The notes: generated from the sequence alone by a model not told the origin. Positions 42,331-50,897 are shown, counted from the first letter of the stretch. The stretch: 62,516 bases of DNA from an uncultured Anaerotignum sp. (GCF_934277605.1 NZ_CAKQVD010000004.1:1-62516), one strand, 5' to 3'. Translations and numbers: made by a program.

Positions 42331-42610
42331 GTAAATAAAAAAACCCTTTCATCCCTACAGGACGAAAGAGCTCGCGGTACCACCTGAATTGACGGCACAA
42401 AAGGCCGCCCGGCTTATTGACATCACCATCATGATGCTTTCCTTTAACGCAGGCAACGGCAGAGTCTACTAAGCAAGCTGTTCGGTCTGCCACTCCGGAG
42501 TGATTTTCTGTATCTTCCTTGTCATCGGGTTCGCACCAAGCCCCGATTCTCTGCGGGCAAGCTGAGGATACATACTGTCTCCTTCACAGTGTTTTCTCGT
42601 ATTTACTTGT
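42331..42610 (-). promoter_or_regulatory. T-box leader of ileS (predicted AUC specifier)
   Basis: On the minus strand the T-box core TCAGGTGGTACCGCGAG occupies 42387-42371. The terminator follows (arms 42370-42360 and 42354-42344, then T7). The specifier loop shows AGTA on its 5' side and GAAA-ATC on its 3' side, giving ATC at 42504-42502, an isoleucine codon. Uncharged tRNA-Ile would pair there and stabilize the antiterminator. The layout agrees with the valS leader in this window. Confidence 0.94.
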
Positions 42611-42612
42611 GT

Positions 42613-42641
42613 ATTATACAATGCGTGCAGGGGCTTGTAAA
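42613..42641 (-). promoter_or_regulatory. Promoter of ileS
   Basis: On the minus strand TTTACA (42641-42636), 17-base spacer, TATAAT (42618-42613). Confidence 0.85.
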
Positions 42642-42794
42642 GCATTTTTTCCAAAGAAACCGAAAGTATGCTGTATTCATGGAAACTGTATACAAAAGTG
42701 CTGGATTTTCAAGGAAAAATAAGGAATTTTTGCGAGAAAAGGTGTGCTTTTTGCATACAATATGTAAATTTAGGTGTAAAGACAGTCAAAAAAT

Positions 42795-42823
42795 TTGATT
42801 TTCAGAGAAAAACTATGTATAAT
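42795..42823 (+). promoter_or_regulatory. Promoter of pncB
   Basis: TTGATT at 42795-42800, 17-base spacer, TATAAT at 42818-42823. Confidence 0.8.
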
Positions 42824-42829
42824 TGGTAG

Positions 42830-42905
42830 GCAGAGCCAAGAACAGCTCTGCTTTTGTAAACATTATCTTGACAGGATAGCAAGCAAAAAGCAAGCGGATA
42901 TCCTG
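42830..42905 (+). promoter_or_regulatory. Structured 5' leader of pncB
   Basis: Two hairpins lie between the promoter and the ribosome site: GCAGAGC (42830-42836) with GCTCTGC (42845-42851) followed by TTTTG, and CAGGATA (42872-42878) with TATCCTG (42899-42905). The first starts about 1-2 bases after the expected transcription start and could be an attenuator or a 5' stabilizer. I recognise no known riboswitch. Confidence 0.55.
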
Positions 42906-42929
42906 CGATACCGAAAAGGAGATTTTAAA

Positions 42930-44387
42930 ATGAAGGGTAGAGACTTTGCACTGCTGACAGACCTATATGAGCTGACCATGATGCAGGGCTACTATGAAAC
43001 AGGCGCTTATAACAGACAGGTCGTATTCGATTTGTTTTATAGAAAGAACCCCAGCGGCAACGGCTTTGCAATTACCGCAGGGCTGCAGCAGGCGATTGAA
43101 TATCTGGATGGTCTGCATTTTACAGAGGAGGATATTGCATATCTGGAAAGTCTTGGCATTTTTTCCGAGGGCTTCATTGACTACCTGAGAAGCTTCCGCT
43201 TTACCGGCGAGGTGTATGCTGTTCCCGAAGGCACAATCGTGTTCCCCCATGAGCCGCTGATGCGTGTGAAGGCACCCATCATTGAGGCACAGCTGGTGGA
43301 AACCGCACTTTTGAATATCATCAACCACCAAAGCCTGATTGCAACAAAGGCCTCCCGTGTGGTACACGCAGCACAGGGCGATCCCGTTCTGGAGTTCGGT
43401 CTGCGTCGTGCGCAGGGCCCCGATGCAGGGACGGTTGGTGCAAGGGCGGCAGTCATTGGCGGCTGTGCGGCAACCAGTAACGTGCTGACAGGCAAGCTGT
43501 ATGATGTTCCCGTAAAGGGTACGCATGCGCATAGCTGGGTGATGAGCTTTCCGGATGAGCTGACAGCCTTCCGCACCTATGCAAACCTGTTCCCCGATGC
43601 GTGCATTTTGTTGGTGGATACCTATAATACACTGAAAAGCGGCGTGCCCCATGCCATTCAGGTGTTTGATGAAATGAAGGCGGCAGACACATTGCCCGAA
43701 AAGGGCTACGGCATCCGTCTGGATAGCGGCGACTTGGCTTATCTCTCCAAAAGAGCAAGACAAATGCTGGATGAGGCAGGCTATCCCAATGCGGTGATTT
43801 CCGCCTCCAGTGATTTGGATGAAAACCTGATTACAAGCCTGAAGCTGCAGGGTGCCGCCATCAGCCTGTGGGGCGTTGGCACAAAGCTGATTACCTCTGA
43901 TGATTGCCCGGCCTTTGGCGGTGTGTATAAGCTGGCGGCAGAGGAAACCGAAACCGGCGAATTTGAGCCTAAAATCAAGCTTTCCAATAATGTAGAGAAG
44001 GTAACCAACCCCGGCATTAAGAAGATTATTCGTATTTATGATAAAAAGACAGGCAAGATTAAGGCCGACCTGCTTGCTTTGGAGGAGGAGGTATTCACAG
44101 AGGATTCTGATTTGTATATCTATGATACCAATGCAAAATGGAAAAGCATGCAGCTGCCTGCCGGAAGCTTTACCCTGCGTGAGCTGCTTGTTCCCATCTT
44201 TGTGGATGGTAAGCTGGTATATGAATGCCCGAAGGCAATGGAGATTCAGGCATATTGCAATCAGGAAAAGGATACACTGTGGGAGGAGCAGAAGCGTCTG
44301 AAAAACCCCGACGTTGTTCCGGTAGACCTTTCCGATAAGCTGAGTGCCATGAAGCTGAAGCTGATTGAGGCGGCAAACATGATTTAA
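42930..44387 (+). CDS. pncB: Nicotinate phosphoribosyltransferase
   Basis: This enzyme makes nicotinate mononucleotide from nicotinate and PRPP, salvaging vitamin B3 for NAD. The 485-residue protein begins FALLTDLYELTMMQGYYETG, the typical Gram-positive N-terminus. It continues with EFGLRRAQGPDAG near residue 155, the histidine region GTHAHSWVMSF near residue 195 and GIRLDSGDLAYLSK near residue 258. ATG 42930 follows AAAAGGAG. The upstream frame overlaps the promoter. Terminator follows at 44408. Confidence 0.96.
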   Translation: MKGRDFALLTDLYELTMMQGYYETGAYNRQVVFDLFYRKNPSGNGFAITAGLQQAIEYLDGLHFTEEDIAYLESLGIFSEGFIDYLRSFRFTGEVYAVPEGTIVFPHEPLMRVKAPIIEAQLVETALLNIINHQSLIATKASRVVHAAQGDPVLEFGLRRAQGPDAGTVGARAAVIGGCAATSNVLTGKLYDVPVKGTHAHSWVMSFPDELTAFRTYANLFPDACILLVDTYNTLKSGVPHAIQVFDEMKAADTLPEKGYGIRLDSGDLAYLSKRARQMLDEAGYPNAVISASSDLDENLITSLKLQGAAISLWGVGTKLITSDDCPAFGGVYKLAAEETETGEFEPKIKLSNNVEKVTNPGIKKIIRIYDKKTGKIKADLLALEEEVFTEDSDLYIYDTNAKWKSMQLPAGSFTLRELLVPIFVDGKLVYECPKAMEIQAYCNQEKDTLWEEQKRLKNPDVVPVDLSDKLSAMKLKLIEAANMI

Positions 44388-44407
44388 TTTCATACGAAAG
44401 CAGTGCA

Positions 44408-44440
44408 AACGCTGTGCGGATTTCCGTGCGGCGTTTTTTG
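44408..44440 (+). terminator. Terminator of pncB
   Basis: AACGC-TGTGCGG pairs with CCGTGC-GGCGTT around ATTT, then T6. Confidence 0.82.
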
Positions 44441-44451
44441 TACAATCAAAA

Positions 44452-44486
44452 CAGGAGACGCAGCAAAAAATGCTCTGTGTCTCCTG
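44452..44486 (-). terminator. Terminator of gpr
   Basis: CAGGAGAC-CAG pairs with CTG-GTCTCCTG; on the minus strand TTTTG follows. It lies 10 bases after the gpr stop. Confidence 0.82.
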
Positions 44487-44495
44487 AATTTGCGT

Positions 44496-45503
44496 CTACC
44501 AAGCGTATTTATTGATATCCTCCAAGGTAATGCCGGGGTGCAGGGCAATGTTAATGCTGTTGGCAATGATGTTTGCCAAACGGTCTACAACGGCATCCAC
44601 CTCCTTTGGTGTGACAAAAAGATTGCCTGTATAGGGGCCGAGGATTTCGGTAATCATTTGATATTTCTCCTCCTGCTCCAAGGCGGCTAAGGATTCATAA
44701 AAGGCAGAGCCGTTCGTTGTTTGCCGAATCATTTCGTCTAAAATGCGGTCCATGGTATCATTGACCAAGGTGGCGGCATCCACAACCGTCGGCACGCCGA
44801 TGGCAATGACGGGAATGCCGAGGTGTGCCTCATCCAAGGGCATCCGTTGGTTGCCAACCCCTGCACCGGGGGAAATGCCGGTGTCGCTCATCTGGATGGC
44901 GGCATTGATGCGGTTGGAGGAGCGTGCGGCAAGGGCATCAATCGCAATCAAAAGGGAAGGGTGCAGCTTATCCACAATGCCCTTCATCATTTCGCCTGTT
45001 TCTATGCCCGTAATGCCCATCACGCCGGGGCTGACTGCGGCAACGGGGCGGACGGCTTGCTCCAGCTCTGCGGGCAGTGTGCCTTGCAGGTGGCGCGTCA
45101 CAAGGATTTTGGAGACCACCTTCGGCCCAAGGGCATCGGGGGTAATGTTCCAGTTGCCCAAGCCTGCCACCAGAATACAATCCTCCCTTTTCGTCTTTGC
45201 GAGGGAACGAATTTGCTTTGCCAAAAGCCCAATCAGCCGCTCATGGCACTGTGCGTCATTTTCCTTTAGCTTTTCCGATTCAAGTGTGATATAATGTCCC
45301 ATCGGCTTTCCCATCCGCTTGCTGCCCGCAGGGGAAAGAATCCGCACATGTGTGAGGGTATATTCCTCCTGCTCCTCTGTTTCCGCCTCCACGCCCTCAA
45401 GCGTCTCCGCAGATTTTTTTTGTGCCAAGGCGGCTGCCTCAATGGCAAGGTCTGTGCGGACAGAAAAGGGTTTTGGTTGGTTTTTTTCGTTTTTTTGCTT
45501 CAT
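44496..45503 (-). CDS. gpr: Germination protease (spore protease GPR)
   Basis: GPR starts the breakdown of small acid-soluble proteins during spore germination and is made as a zymogen in the forespore. The 335-residue protein shows FSVRTDLAIEAA at the N-terminus (zymogen cleavage region), GLGNWNITPDALGP near residue 124 and SDTGISPGAGVGNQR near residue 208 with the catalytic aspartate region of family A25. It supports an endospore-forming host. It is divergent from rpsT, an arrangement widespread in Clostridia and Bacilli. Confidence 0.95.
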   Translation of the reverse strand: MKQKNEKNQPKPFSVRTDLAIEAAALAQKKSAETLEGVEAETEEQEEYTLTHVRILSPAGSKRMGKPMGHYITLESEKLKENDAQCHERLIGLLAKQIRSLAKTKREDCILVAGLGNWNITPDALGPKVVSKILVTRHLQGTLPAELEQAVRPVAAVSPGVMGITGIETGEMMKGIVDKLHPSLLIAIDALAARSSNRINAAIQMSDTGISPGAGVGNQRMPLDEAHLGIPVIAIGVPTVVDAATLVNDTMDRILDEMIRQTTNGSAFYESLAALEQEEKYQMITEILGPYTGNLFVTPKEVDAVVDRLANIIANSINIALHPGITLEDINKYAW

Positions 45504-45570
45504 ACGTTCACTGCCTTTCTGTTTTTTCTGATATTTTCATTATTTTTTTCGTTGTTTTGAAAAGTATTCA

Positions 45571-45599
45571 TTGACTTATTTCGCTCCATAAGGTAAAAT
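45571..45599 (+). promoter_or_regulatory. Promoter of rpsT
   Basis: TTGACT at 45571-45576, 17-base spacer, TAAAAT at 45594-45599. Confidence 0.8.
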
Positions 45600-45611
45600 A
45601 TATCCGTTAAG

Positions 45612-45688
45612 TTAACCATGGGGTACTCGAGAGAGTGTGAAAAAAGCCCTAAGCCGTGTCGGAGGGAAAAGCCCTCAAAGGTGGTTAA
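45612..45688 (+). promoter_or_regulatory. Structured 5' leader of rpsT
   Basis: TTAACCA (45612-45618) and TGGTTAA (45682-45688) close a 77-base domain holding ACTC-GAGA-GAGT (45625-45636) and GAGGG-AAAAG-CCCTC (45662-45676). Ribosomal protein leaders often bind their own product, so autogenous control by S20 is a reasonable idea, but I recognise no known motif. Confidence 0.55.
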
Positions 45689-45763
45689 TAGTAAGAGGAA
45701 AGAGCGATATTCCCCAAAATATCGACAGAGAAAACCACATTAAAGTATTAGGAGGAAATAACA

Positions 45764-46024
45764 TTGGCTAATATCAAATCTGCTAAGAAAAGAATCAAAG
45801 TGATTAACAAGAAAACACTGAGAAACAAAATGATTAAATCTCAGGTAAAAACAGCTATGAAGAAGGTAATCGTTGCTGTAAATGCAGGCGATAAGGAAAC
45901 AGCAGCAGCTGCACTGAAAAATGCAGTATCCGCTATCGACAGAGCATACATCAAAGGCATCTACCACAAAAACGCAGTAGCAAGAAAGAAATCTTCTCTG
46001 ACAAGACTGGTAAACAGCCTGTAA
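45764..46024 (+). CDS. rpsT: Small subunit ribosomal protein S20
   Basis: S20 is a primary 16S rRNA binding protein of the small subunit. The 86-residue basic protein is recognised by ANIKSAKKRIKVINKKTLRNK at the N-terminus, YHKNAVARKKSSLTRLVNSL at the C-terminus and its all-helical, lysine-rich makeup. It starts with TTG after AGGAGGAAATAACA, and rare start codons are common for rpsT. It is transcribed alone and ends with a perfect terminator. Confidence 0.97.
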   Translation: MANIKSAKKRIKVINKKTLRNKMIKSQVKTAMKKVIVAVNAGDKETAAAALKNAVSAIDRAYIKGIYHKNAVARKKSSLTRLVNSL

Positions 46025-46040
46025 TTTTTTCAACAGATCT

Positions 46041-46073
46041 AAAGGGATATTCCAAACGGAATATCCTTTTTTT
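46041..46073 (+). terminator. Terminator of rpsT
   Basis: GGATATTCC-AAAC-GGAATATCC, extended by AAA/TTT, then T7: a textbook hairpin. Confidence 0.93.
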
Positions 46074-46111
46074 CTACCTCAAAACAGCCTGATTTCACAT
46101 GGGAGAAATTC

Positions 46112-46140
46112 TTGCTTTCCGTCAGAAAAGGGCATATAAT
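46112..46140 (+). promoter_or_regulatory. Promoter of the redox fusion gene
   Basis: TTGCTT at 46112-46117, 17-base spacer, TATAAT at 46135-46140. Confidence 0.78.
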
Positions 46141-46181
46141 GAAGAACAAATAGGCTTTTGAAAAAAGAACTGCATGAGGAT

Positions 46182-46208
46182 AGAACCGAGAGAACCGAGA
46201 GAACCGAA
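46182..46208 (+). repeat. Three 9-bp tandem repeats before a ribosome site
   Basis: AGAACCGAG occurs at 46182 and 46191 and as AGAACCGAA at 46200. The last copy runs straight into AAGGAGG, the ribosome site of the next gene, so a change in copy number would lengthen the leader without altering the protein. Confidence 0.85.
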
Positions 46209-46220
46209 GGAGGAATATGG

Positions 46221-47570
46221 ATGTTGAAGGAAAAAGCAGGACAATATTATTTTGTGCAGGATAAAAGCTGTGCAGAGGCCATCTTGCTTGCGGCGAATGA
46301 GGCATATCATCTGGGCATGACGGAGGAGGCAACCAAGCTGTTTGCGGGCTTTCGTACCGGCATGGGCATGGGCGGCACCTGCGGCGCACTTTCCGGTGCC
46401 ATCGGCGTGCTGAGCAGTAAATACGGAAGCAAGGAAAATTTGAAGGAAATCTGTGCGGATTTTGTTGCCGCATTTGAAGAAAAGCTGGCACTCGGCACAA
46501 CGGAATGTGCCCCCTTGGCAGCAAAATATAAAACAGAGGGCAAACGCTGTCGGGATGCGGTGGAGCTGACCGCTGAGGCGCTGGAGGAATTTATTGACAG
46601 GCTGGAGGGAAAAGCCCCCGCAGAAGGCTGCACACTGCGCCCGGAGGATATCAAGCGTGTGAAGGGCATGGGCTTTTTGCAGCACAAGGGAACGGATAGA
46701 TTCAATGCCCGTGTGATTACCCGAAACGGCCGCATTACCGCAGAGGAGGCAAACACCATTGCAGAGGCGGCAAAGCGTTACGGCGATGGACACATGATGA
46801 TGACAACCCGCTTGACTGTGGAGGTTTCCGGCATTGCATATCACAATATTGATGCTTTTTGTGCGTATTTGGCACAGGCAGGGCTTTCCGTCGGCGGCAC
46901 AGGCAGCAAGGTGCGTCCTGTGGTTTCCTGTAAAGCAACCACCTGTCAGTATGGCTTATATGATGCCTATGCGCTCAGTGATGAAATCCATGAACGCTTT
47001 TATCTGGGCTATCGGGGTGTGGCATTGCCGCATAAGTTCAAAATCGCAACAGGCGGCTGCCCCAATAACTGCGTAAAGCCGACCTTGAACGATTTGGGTA
47101 TCGTGGGGGCAAGGGTGCCGCAGTATCATGCGGAGGATTGCCGCTCCTGTCAGAAATGTCAGCTGGAGGAGGCCTGTCCCATTCATGCGGCGAAAAAGGG
47201 TGCAGATGGCAAGATTGTGATTGATAAAGAGCTTTGCAACGATTGCGGACGCTGTATCGGCAAATGTCCCTTCCATTGCAATGATGAGGGCATTTCCGGC
47301 TATAAGGTATATGTCGGCGGACGTTGGGGCAAGAAGATTTCCCATGGACAAATGCTGCATAAAATCTTTACGGAAAAGCAGGAGGTTCTGGATACTGTGG
47401 AAAAGGCAATTCTGCTGTTCCGCTCCGCAGGGGAAAGCGGCGAGCGTTTTGCGGATACCATCAGCCGCATTGGCTTTGAAAAGGCAGAGGCACTGCTGCT
47501 GGGAGAGGAGCTTTTGCAGAAAAAGGCGGAAATTCTTGGATTGGATGTTGTCGGCGGCGCAAGCTGCTAA
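46221..47570 (+). CDS. C_GCAxxG_C_C redox domain fused to siroheme/ferredoxin reductase
   Basis: Residues 1-130 of 449 form a C_GCAxxG_C_C domain (Cys17, TCGALSGAIG with Cys54, Cys96, Cys110). Residues 145-290 resemble nitrite/sulfite reductase halves with cluster cysteines CKATTC (237, 242) and CPNNC (280, 284). Residues 300-352 hold two ferredoxin motifs (C307, 310, 313, 319; C339, 342, 345, 349). It probably passes electrons to a sulfur or nitrogen oxyanion, but the substrate is unknown. ATG 46221 follows AAGGAGG. Confidence 0.83.
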   Translation: MLKEKAGQYYFVQDKSCAEAILLAANEAYHLGMTEEATKLFAGFRTGMGMGGTCGALSGAIGVLSSKYGSKENLKEICADFVAAFEEKLALGTTECAPLAAKYKTEGKRCRDAVELTAEALEEFIDRLEGKAPAEGCTLRPEDIKRVKGMGFLQHKGTDRFNARVITRNGRITAEEANTIAEAAKRYGDGHMMMTTRLTVEVSGIAYHNIDAFCAYLAQAGLSVGGTGSKVRPVVSCKATTCQYGLYDAYALSDEIHERFYLGYRGVALPHKFKIATGGCPNNCVKPTLNDLGIVGARVPQYHAEDCRSCQKCQLEEACPIHAAKKGADGKIVIDKELCNDCGRCIGKCPFHCNDEGISGYKVYVGGRWGKKISHGQMLHKIFTEKQEVLDTVEKAILLFRSAGESGERFADTISRIGFEKAEALLLGEELLQKKAEILGLDVVGGASC

Positions 47571-47577
47571 AAATAAG

Positions 47578-47610
47578 ACTGCTTCGAGGGAGACCTCGGG
47601 GCAGTTTTTT
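47578..47610 (+). terminator. Terminator of the redox fusion gene
   Basis: ACTGC-TT-CGAGG pairs with CCTCG-GG-GCAGT around GAGA, then T6. Confidence 0.88.
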
Positions 47611-47705
47611 ATTTAATACAGAAACAATAGGAATTTTATCGTCATTTGATTTTTTTTATGGTAAAATAAAAGGAAGAAGGATGAAACGGAAGGGAGGCTT
47701 TCTGC

Positions 47706-49022
47706 GTGAATTTTGTAGATTGTATCATCAAAAAAAGAGATGGCGGCAAGCTGACGAAGGAGGAAATTGCCTTTTTCATAAAGGGCGTGACAGAGGGAAC
47801 CTTGCCCGATTATCAGATTTCCGCCTTACTGATGGCGATTTTTCTCAAGGGCATGGATGCCGAGGAAACGGCACAGCTGACGATGGAAATGGCACACTCC
47901 GGCGGCATGTTTGACCTTTCTGCCTTGGCAGGCTGCAAGGTGGATAAGCACAGCACGGGCGGCGTTGCGGATACCACCACGCTGATTTTGGCGCCCCTGG
48001 TGGCATCTGTGGGTGTGCCTGTGGTAAAAATGAGCGGACGGGGACTTGGCTTCTCCGGCGGCACGATTGATAAATTGGAATCCATCCCCGGCTTTCGGGT
48101 GGATGTGTCGGAGGCGGAGGCACTGCGTTTTGCACAGGAAAGCGGCATTGTGCTGATGAGCCAGACGGATAACCTGACGCCTGCGGATCAAAAGCTGTAT
48201 GCCCTCAGAGATGTGACGGGAACGGTGGACAGTATCCCCTTGATTGCGGCAAGCATTATGTCGAAAAAGATTGCGGCGGGCGCAGATGCGATTGTGCTGG
48301 ATGTGAAATGCGGCAGCGGTGCTTTTATGAAGGACTTGGCAGATGCGGAAAGACTGGCAGGCATTATGGCGGCCATGGGCAGACACGTTGGCAGAAGGGT
48401 GACGGCGGTCATCAGCAGTATGGCGCAGCCCTTGGGCATGTATATCGGCAATAGCCTTGAGGTAATGGAAGCCATCGAGGTGCTGAAGGGCAATGTCGGC
48501 GGCGATTTGCTTGAGGTTTCCTTGACCTTGGGCGCAAATATGCTGCTTTTGGCAGAGCGTGTGCAGACAGAGGAGGAGGGCAAGGCACTTTTGCTGGAAA
48601 ATATCAAAAACGGCAAGGGGCTTGCGAAATTCAAAGAGCTGCTGACACAGCAGGGCGGCGATGTGCGTGTCATTGCGGATTACAGTCTGCTCCCTCTGGC
48701 AGAGGAAAAATGGGAAGTAAAAGCGGCACAATCGGGGTATCTTACCCGTATGGATACTGCCATGATTGGCAGAGCCTCGCAGGAAACCGGCGCAGGACGG
48801 ATGTTCAAGGGGCAGCCGTTGGATTTCGGCGCAGGGATTATTATGAAAAAACGAATCGGCGATGCGGTTGCGGCAGGCGAAGCCTTGGCGGTGGTTTACA
48901 GCGCAAGCAGGGAGCAGTGCAGCAGTGCCGCAGAATTTCTGCAAAAGGCAATCACGATAGAGGATGCGACTTTGCAGGAGAAACCGCCTTTGATTTGGAA
49001 GGTAATCAGACAGGAGGGGTAA
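47706..49022 (+). CDS. deoA: Pyrimidine-nucleoside / thymidine phosphorylase
   Basis: This enzyme cleaves thymidine or uridine with phosphate to free base plus (deoxy)ribose 1-phosphate. The 438-residue protein shows the glycosyl-anthranilate-like fold with KVDKHSTGGVADTTTL near residue 80, MSGRGLGFSGGTIDKLES near residue 110 and DVKCGSGAFMK near residue 198. The GTG start follows GGGAGG. The product, sugar 1-phosphate, is the substrate of the phosphopentomutase encoded 2 bases downstream. Confidence 0.95.
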   Translation: MNFVDCIIKKRDGGKLTKEEIAFFIKGVTEGTLPDYQISALLMAIFLKGMDAEETAQLTMEMAHSGGMFDLSALAGCKVDKHSTGGVADTTTLILAPLVASVGVPVVKMSGRGLGFSGGTIDKLESIPGFRVDVSEAEALRFAQESGIVLMSQTDNLTPADQKLYALRDVTGTVDSIPLIAASIMSKKIAAGADAIVLDVKCGSGAFMKDLADAERLAGIMAAMGRHVGRRVTAVISSMAQPLGMYIGNSLEVMEAIEVLKGNVGGDLLEVSLTLGANMLLLAERVQTEEEGKALLLENIKNGKGLAKFKELLTQQGGDVRVIADYSLLPLAEEKWEVKAAQSGYLTRMDTAMIGRASQETGAGRMFKGQPLDFGAGIIMKKRIGDAVAAGEALAVVYSASREQCSSAAEFLQKAITIEDATLQEKPPLIWKVIRQEG

Positions 49023-49024
49023 GC

Positions 49025-50206
49025 ATGAAACGAGCGATTATTATTGTATTGGACAGCGTTGGGATTGGCGAACTGCCGGATGCGGCGGCATTTGGAGATG
49101 TTGGCAGCAACACCTTGGTCAATATCAAGAAGGTACGCCCCCAGACGAGCCTGCCAAACCTTTGTGCATTGGGCTTAGGGGATATTCAAGGCAAGGATAT
49201 TAAGCTTTTGGGCGAGGTGGCTGCGCCGAAGGGCTGCTATGGCAAAATGGCGGAACGCTCCATCGGTAAGGACACCACCACAGGACATTGGGAAATGGCA
49301 GGCATTATCACTGCAAAGCCCTTCCCGACCTTTACCGAAACAGGCTTCCCGAAGGAAGTGATGGATGCCTTTGAGGCGGCAATCGGCACAAAAACCTTGG
49401 GGAATTATGCGGAATCCGGCACCGTCATCATTCAGGATTTGGGCGTGGAGCATATGAAAACAGGCTATCCCATTGTGTATACCTCTGCGGACAGCGTGTT
49501 CCAGATTGCCGCACATGAGGACATCATTCCTGTGGAAAGGCTGTATGAAATGTGCGAAAAGGCAAGAAAAATCCTGACAGGAGACTATGGTGTGGGGCGT
49601 GTCATTGCCCGTCCCTTCATCGGCAATGCAAAGGATGGCTTCACCCGCACCAAAAACAGAAAGGACTTTTCCTTGGAGCCGACCGGCCCGACCATTTTGG
49701 ATTTCACAAAGGAAAAGGGCATGGAGGTTGTGGCTGTCGGGAAAATCGAGGATATTTTCGAGCATAGAGGCATGACACGCACCGACCATACCACAAATAA
49801 CCATGACGGCATTGAAAAAACCATTCAGTTCTTGAAGGAGGACTTTTCCGGACTGCTGTTCACAAATTTGGTGGATACCGATATGATTTACGGGCATAGA
49901 AACGATGTGGAGGGCTATGCGGGCGCATTGGAATATTTCGACAGCAGGCTGCCTGAAATCATGGCGCAGATGAAGGAGGAGGATGTGCTTTTCCTTACGG
50001 CTGACCATGGCTGTGATCCTACTACACCCAGCACAGACCATTCCAGAGAATATGTTCCGCTTTTGGTTTATGGCAAGCCGATTCGGGAGGGGGTTGACCT
50101 TGGTATTCGCAAGAGCTTTGCGGACTTGGGGCAGACGGTTTCCGATTATCTGGGCTTGGATGCACACTTTGAGGCAGAAAGCTTTTGGGATGAAATCAAA
50201 AAATAA
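49025..50206 (+). CDS. deoB: Phosphopentomutase
   Basis: DeoB isomerizes (deoxy)ribose 1-phosphate to the 5-phosphate. The 393-residue alkaline-phosphatase-superfamily protein begins RAIIIVLDSVGIGELPDA with the metal-binding Asp. The phosphorylated threonine is in SIGKDTTTGHWE near residue 80 and the other metal ligands are in TADHGCDPTTPSTDHSRE near residue 330. ATG 49025 follows AGGAGGGGTAAGC. It would be co-transcribed with deoA to feed nucleoside sugars into the pentose phosphate pathway. Confidence 0.96.
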   Translation: MKRAIIIVLDSVGIGELPDAAAFGDVGSNTLVNIKKVRPQTSLPNLCALGLGDIQGKDIKLLGEVAAPKGCYGKMAERSIGKDTTTGHWEMAGIITAKPFPTFTETGFPKEVMDAFEAAIGTKTLGNYAESGTVIIQDLGVEHMKTGYPIVYTSADSVFQIAAHEDIIPVERLYEMCEKARKILTGDYGVGRVIARPFIGNAKDGFTRTKNRKDFSLEPTGPTILDFTKEKGMEVVAVGKIEDIFEHRGMTRTDHTTNNHDGIEKTIQFLKEDFSGLLFTNLVDTDMIYGHRNDVEGYAGALEYFDSRLPEIMAQMKEEDVLFLTADHGCDPTTPSTDHSREYVPLLVYGKPIREGVDLGIRKSFADLGQTVSDYLGLDAHFEAESFWDEIKK

Positions 50207-50212
50207 CGGGAA

Positions 50213-50238
50213 AACGGCTACCTTCGGGTAGCTTTTCC
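50213..50238 (+). terminator. Terminator of deoAB
   Basis: GCTACC-TTCG-GGTAGC, extended by AAAA/TTTT, immediately after deoB. The T-run is short. Confidence 0.72.
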
Positions 50239-50282
50239 TGCTTAAGATGAAGAAAAAACAAAGGAAAAAAGGGGAAGTGAGC

Positions 50283-50849
50283 ATGAACAACATAGAAATC
50301 AGACCTGTGACGGAGGCGGATGCGGCGGAGCTGCTTGCCATCTATGCCCCCTATGTGACGGATACCTTTATTACTTATGAATATACGGTTCCCTCGGAGG
50401 AGGAATTTCGGGAGCGTGTGCGGCACACCCTGCAAGCCTATCCCTATTTTGCGGCAGTGGAAAACGGCAGAATCATCGGCTATGCCTATGCCTCCGCCTT
50501 TCATCCCAGAAGGGCGTATCTTTGGTCGGCAGAGGCCACGGTCTATCTGGCGCAGAGGGTGCGTGGGCGTGGTGTCGGCCGGCTGCTGTATGAAGCACTG
50601 GAGGCGGCGCTCAAAAGGCAGAATATCCAAAATGTCAATGCTTGCATTGCCTATCCCAATCCCGAAAGCATTGCCTTCCATGAAAAAATGGGCTATCGGC
50701 AGGTCGGCAAATTTACCGATTGTGCCTATAAGCTTGGGCAGTGGCTTGGCATGGTTTGGATGGAAAAGGCATTGGGGCAGCATGAAAATCCGCCGCAGGC
50801 ATTTATCCCTTATCCGAAGATTTTTGCGGAAAAACAGGAACAAAGCTGA
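50283..50849 (+). CDS. GNAT acetyltransferase, phosphinothricin acetyltransferase-like
   Basis: This 188-residue GNAT protein begins IEIRPVTEADAAELLAIYAP. It has the acetyl-CoA loop RVRGRGVGRLLYEAL near residue 96 and FHEKMGYRQVGKF near residue 133, which matches the Pat/Bar and methionine-sulfone acetyltransferase branch. Members N-acetylate amino-acid analogues or related amines. ATG 50283 follows GGGGAAGTGAGC; an upstream in-frame start at 50247 has no site. It is separated from deoB by a modest terminator. Confidence 0.85.
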   Translation: MNNIEIRPVTEADAAELLAIYAPYVTDTFITYEYTVPSEEEFRERVRHTLQAYPYFAAVENGRIIGYAYASAFHPRRAYLWSAEATVYLAQRVRGRGVGRLLYEALEAALKRQNIQNVNACIAYPNPESIAFHEKMGYRQVGKFTDCAYKLGQWLGMVWMEKALGQHENPPQAFIPYPKIFAEKQEQS

Positions 50850-50897
50850 GAATTTTTCGTCAGAAGAAATGAAAATCCTGCATAATAGTGGGATTTG

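Noticed and set aside
42963..44408. 481-codon minus-strand frame opposite pncB
   Set aside because: It covers pncB exactly and has Cys/His/Ile-rich shadow composition and no ribosome site.
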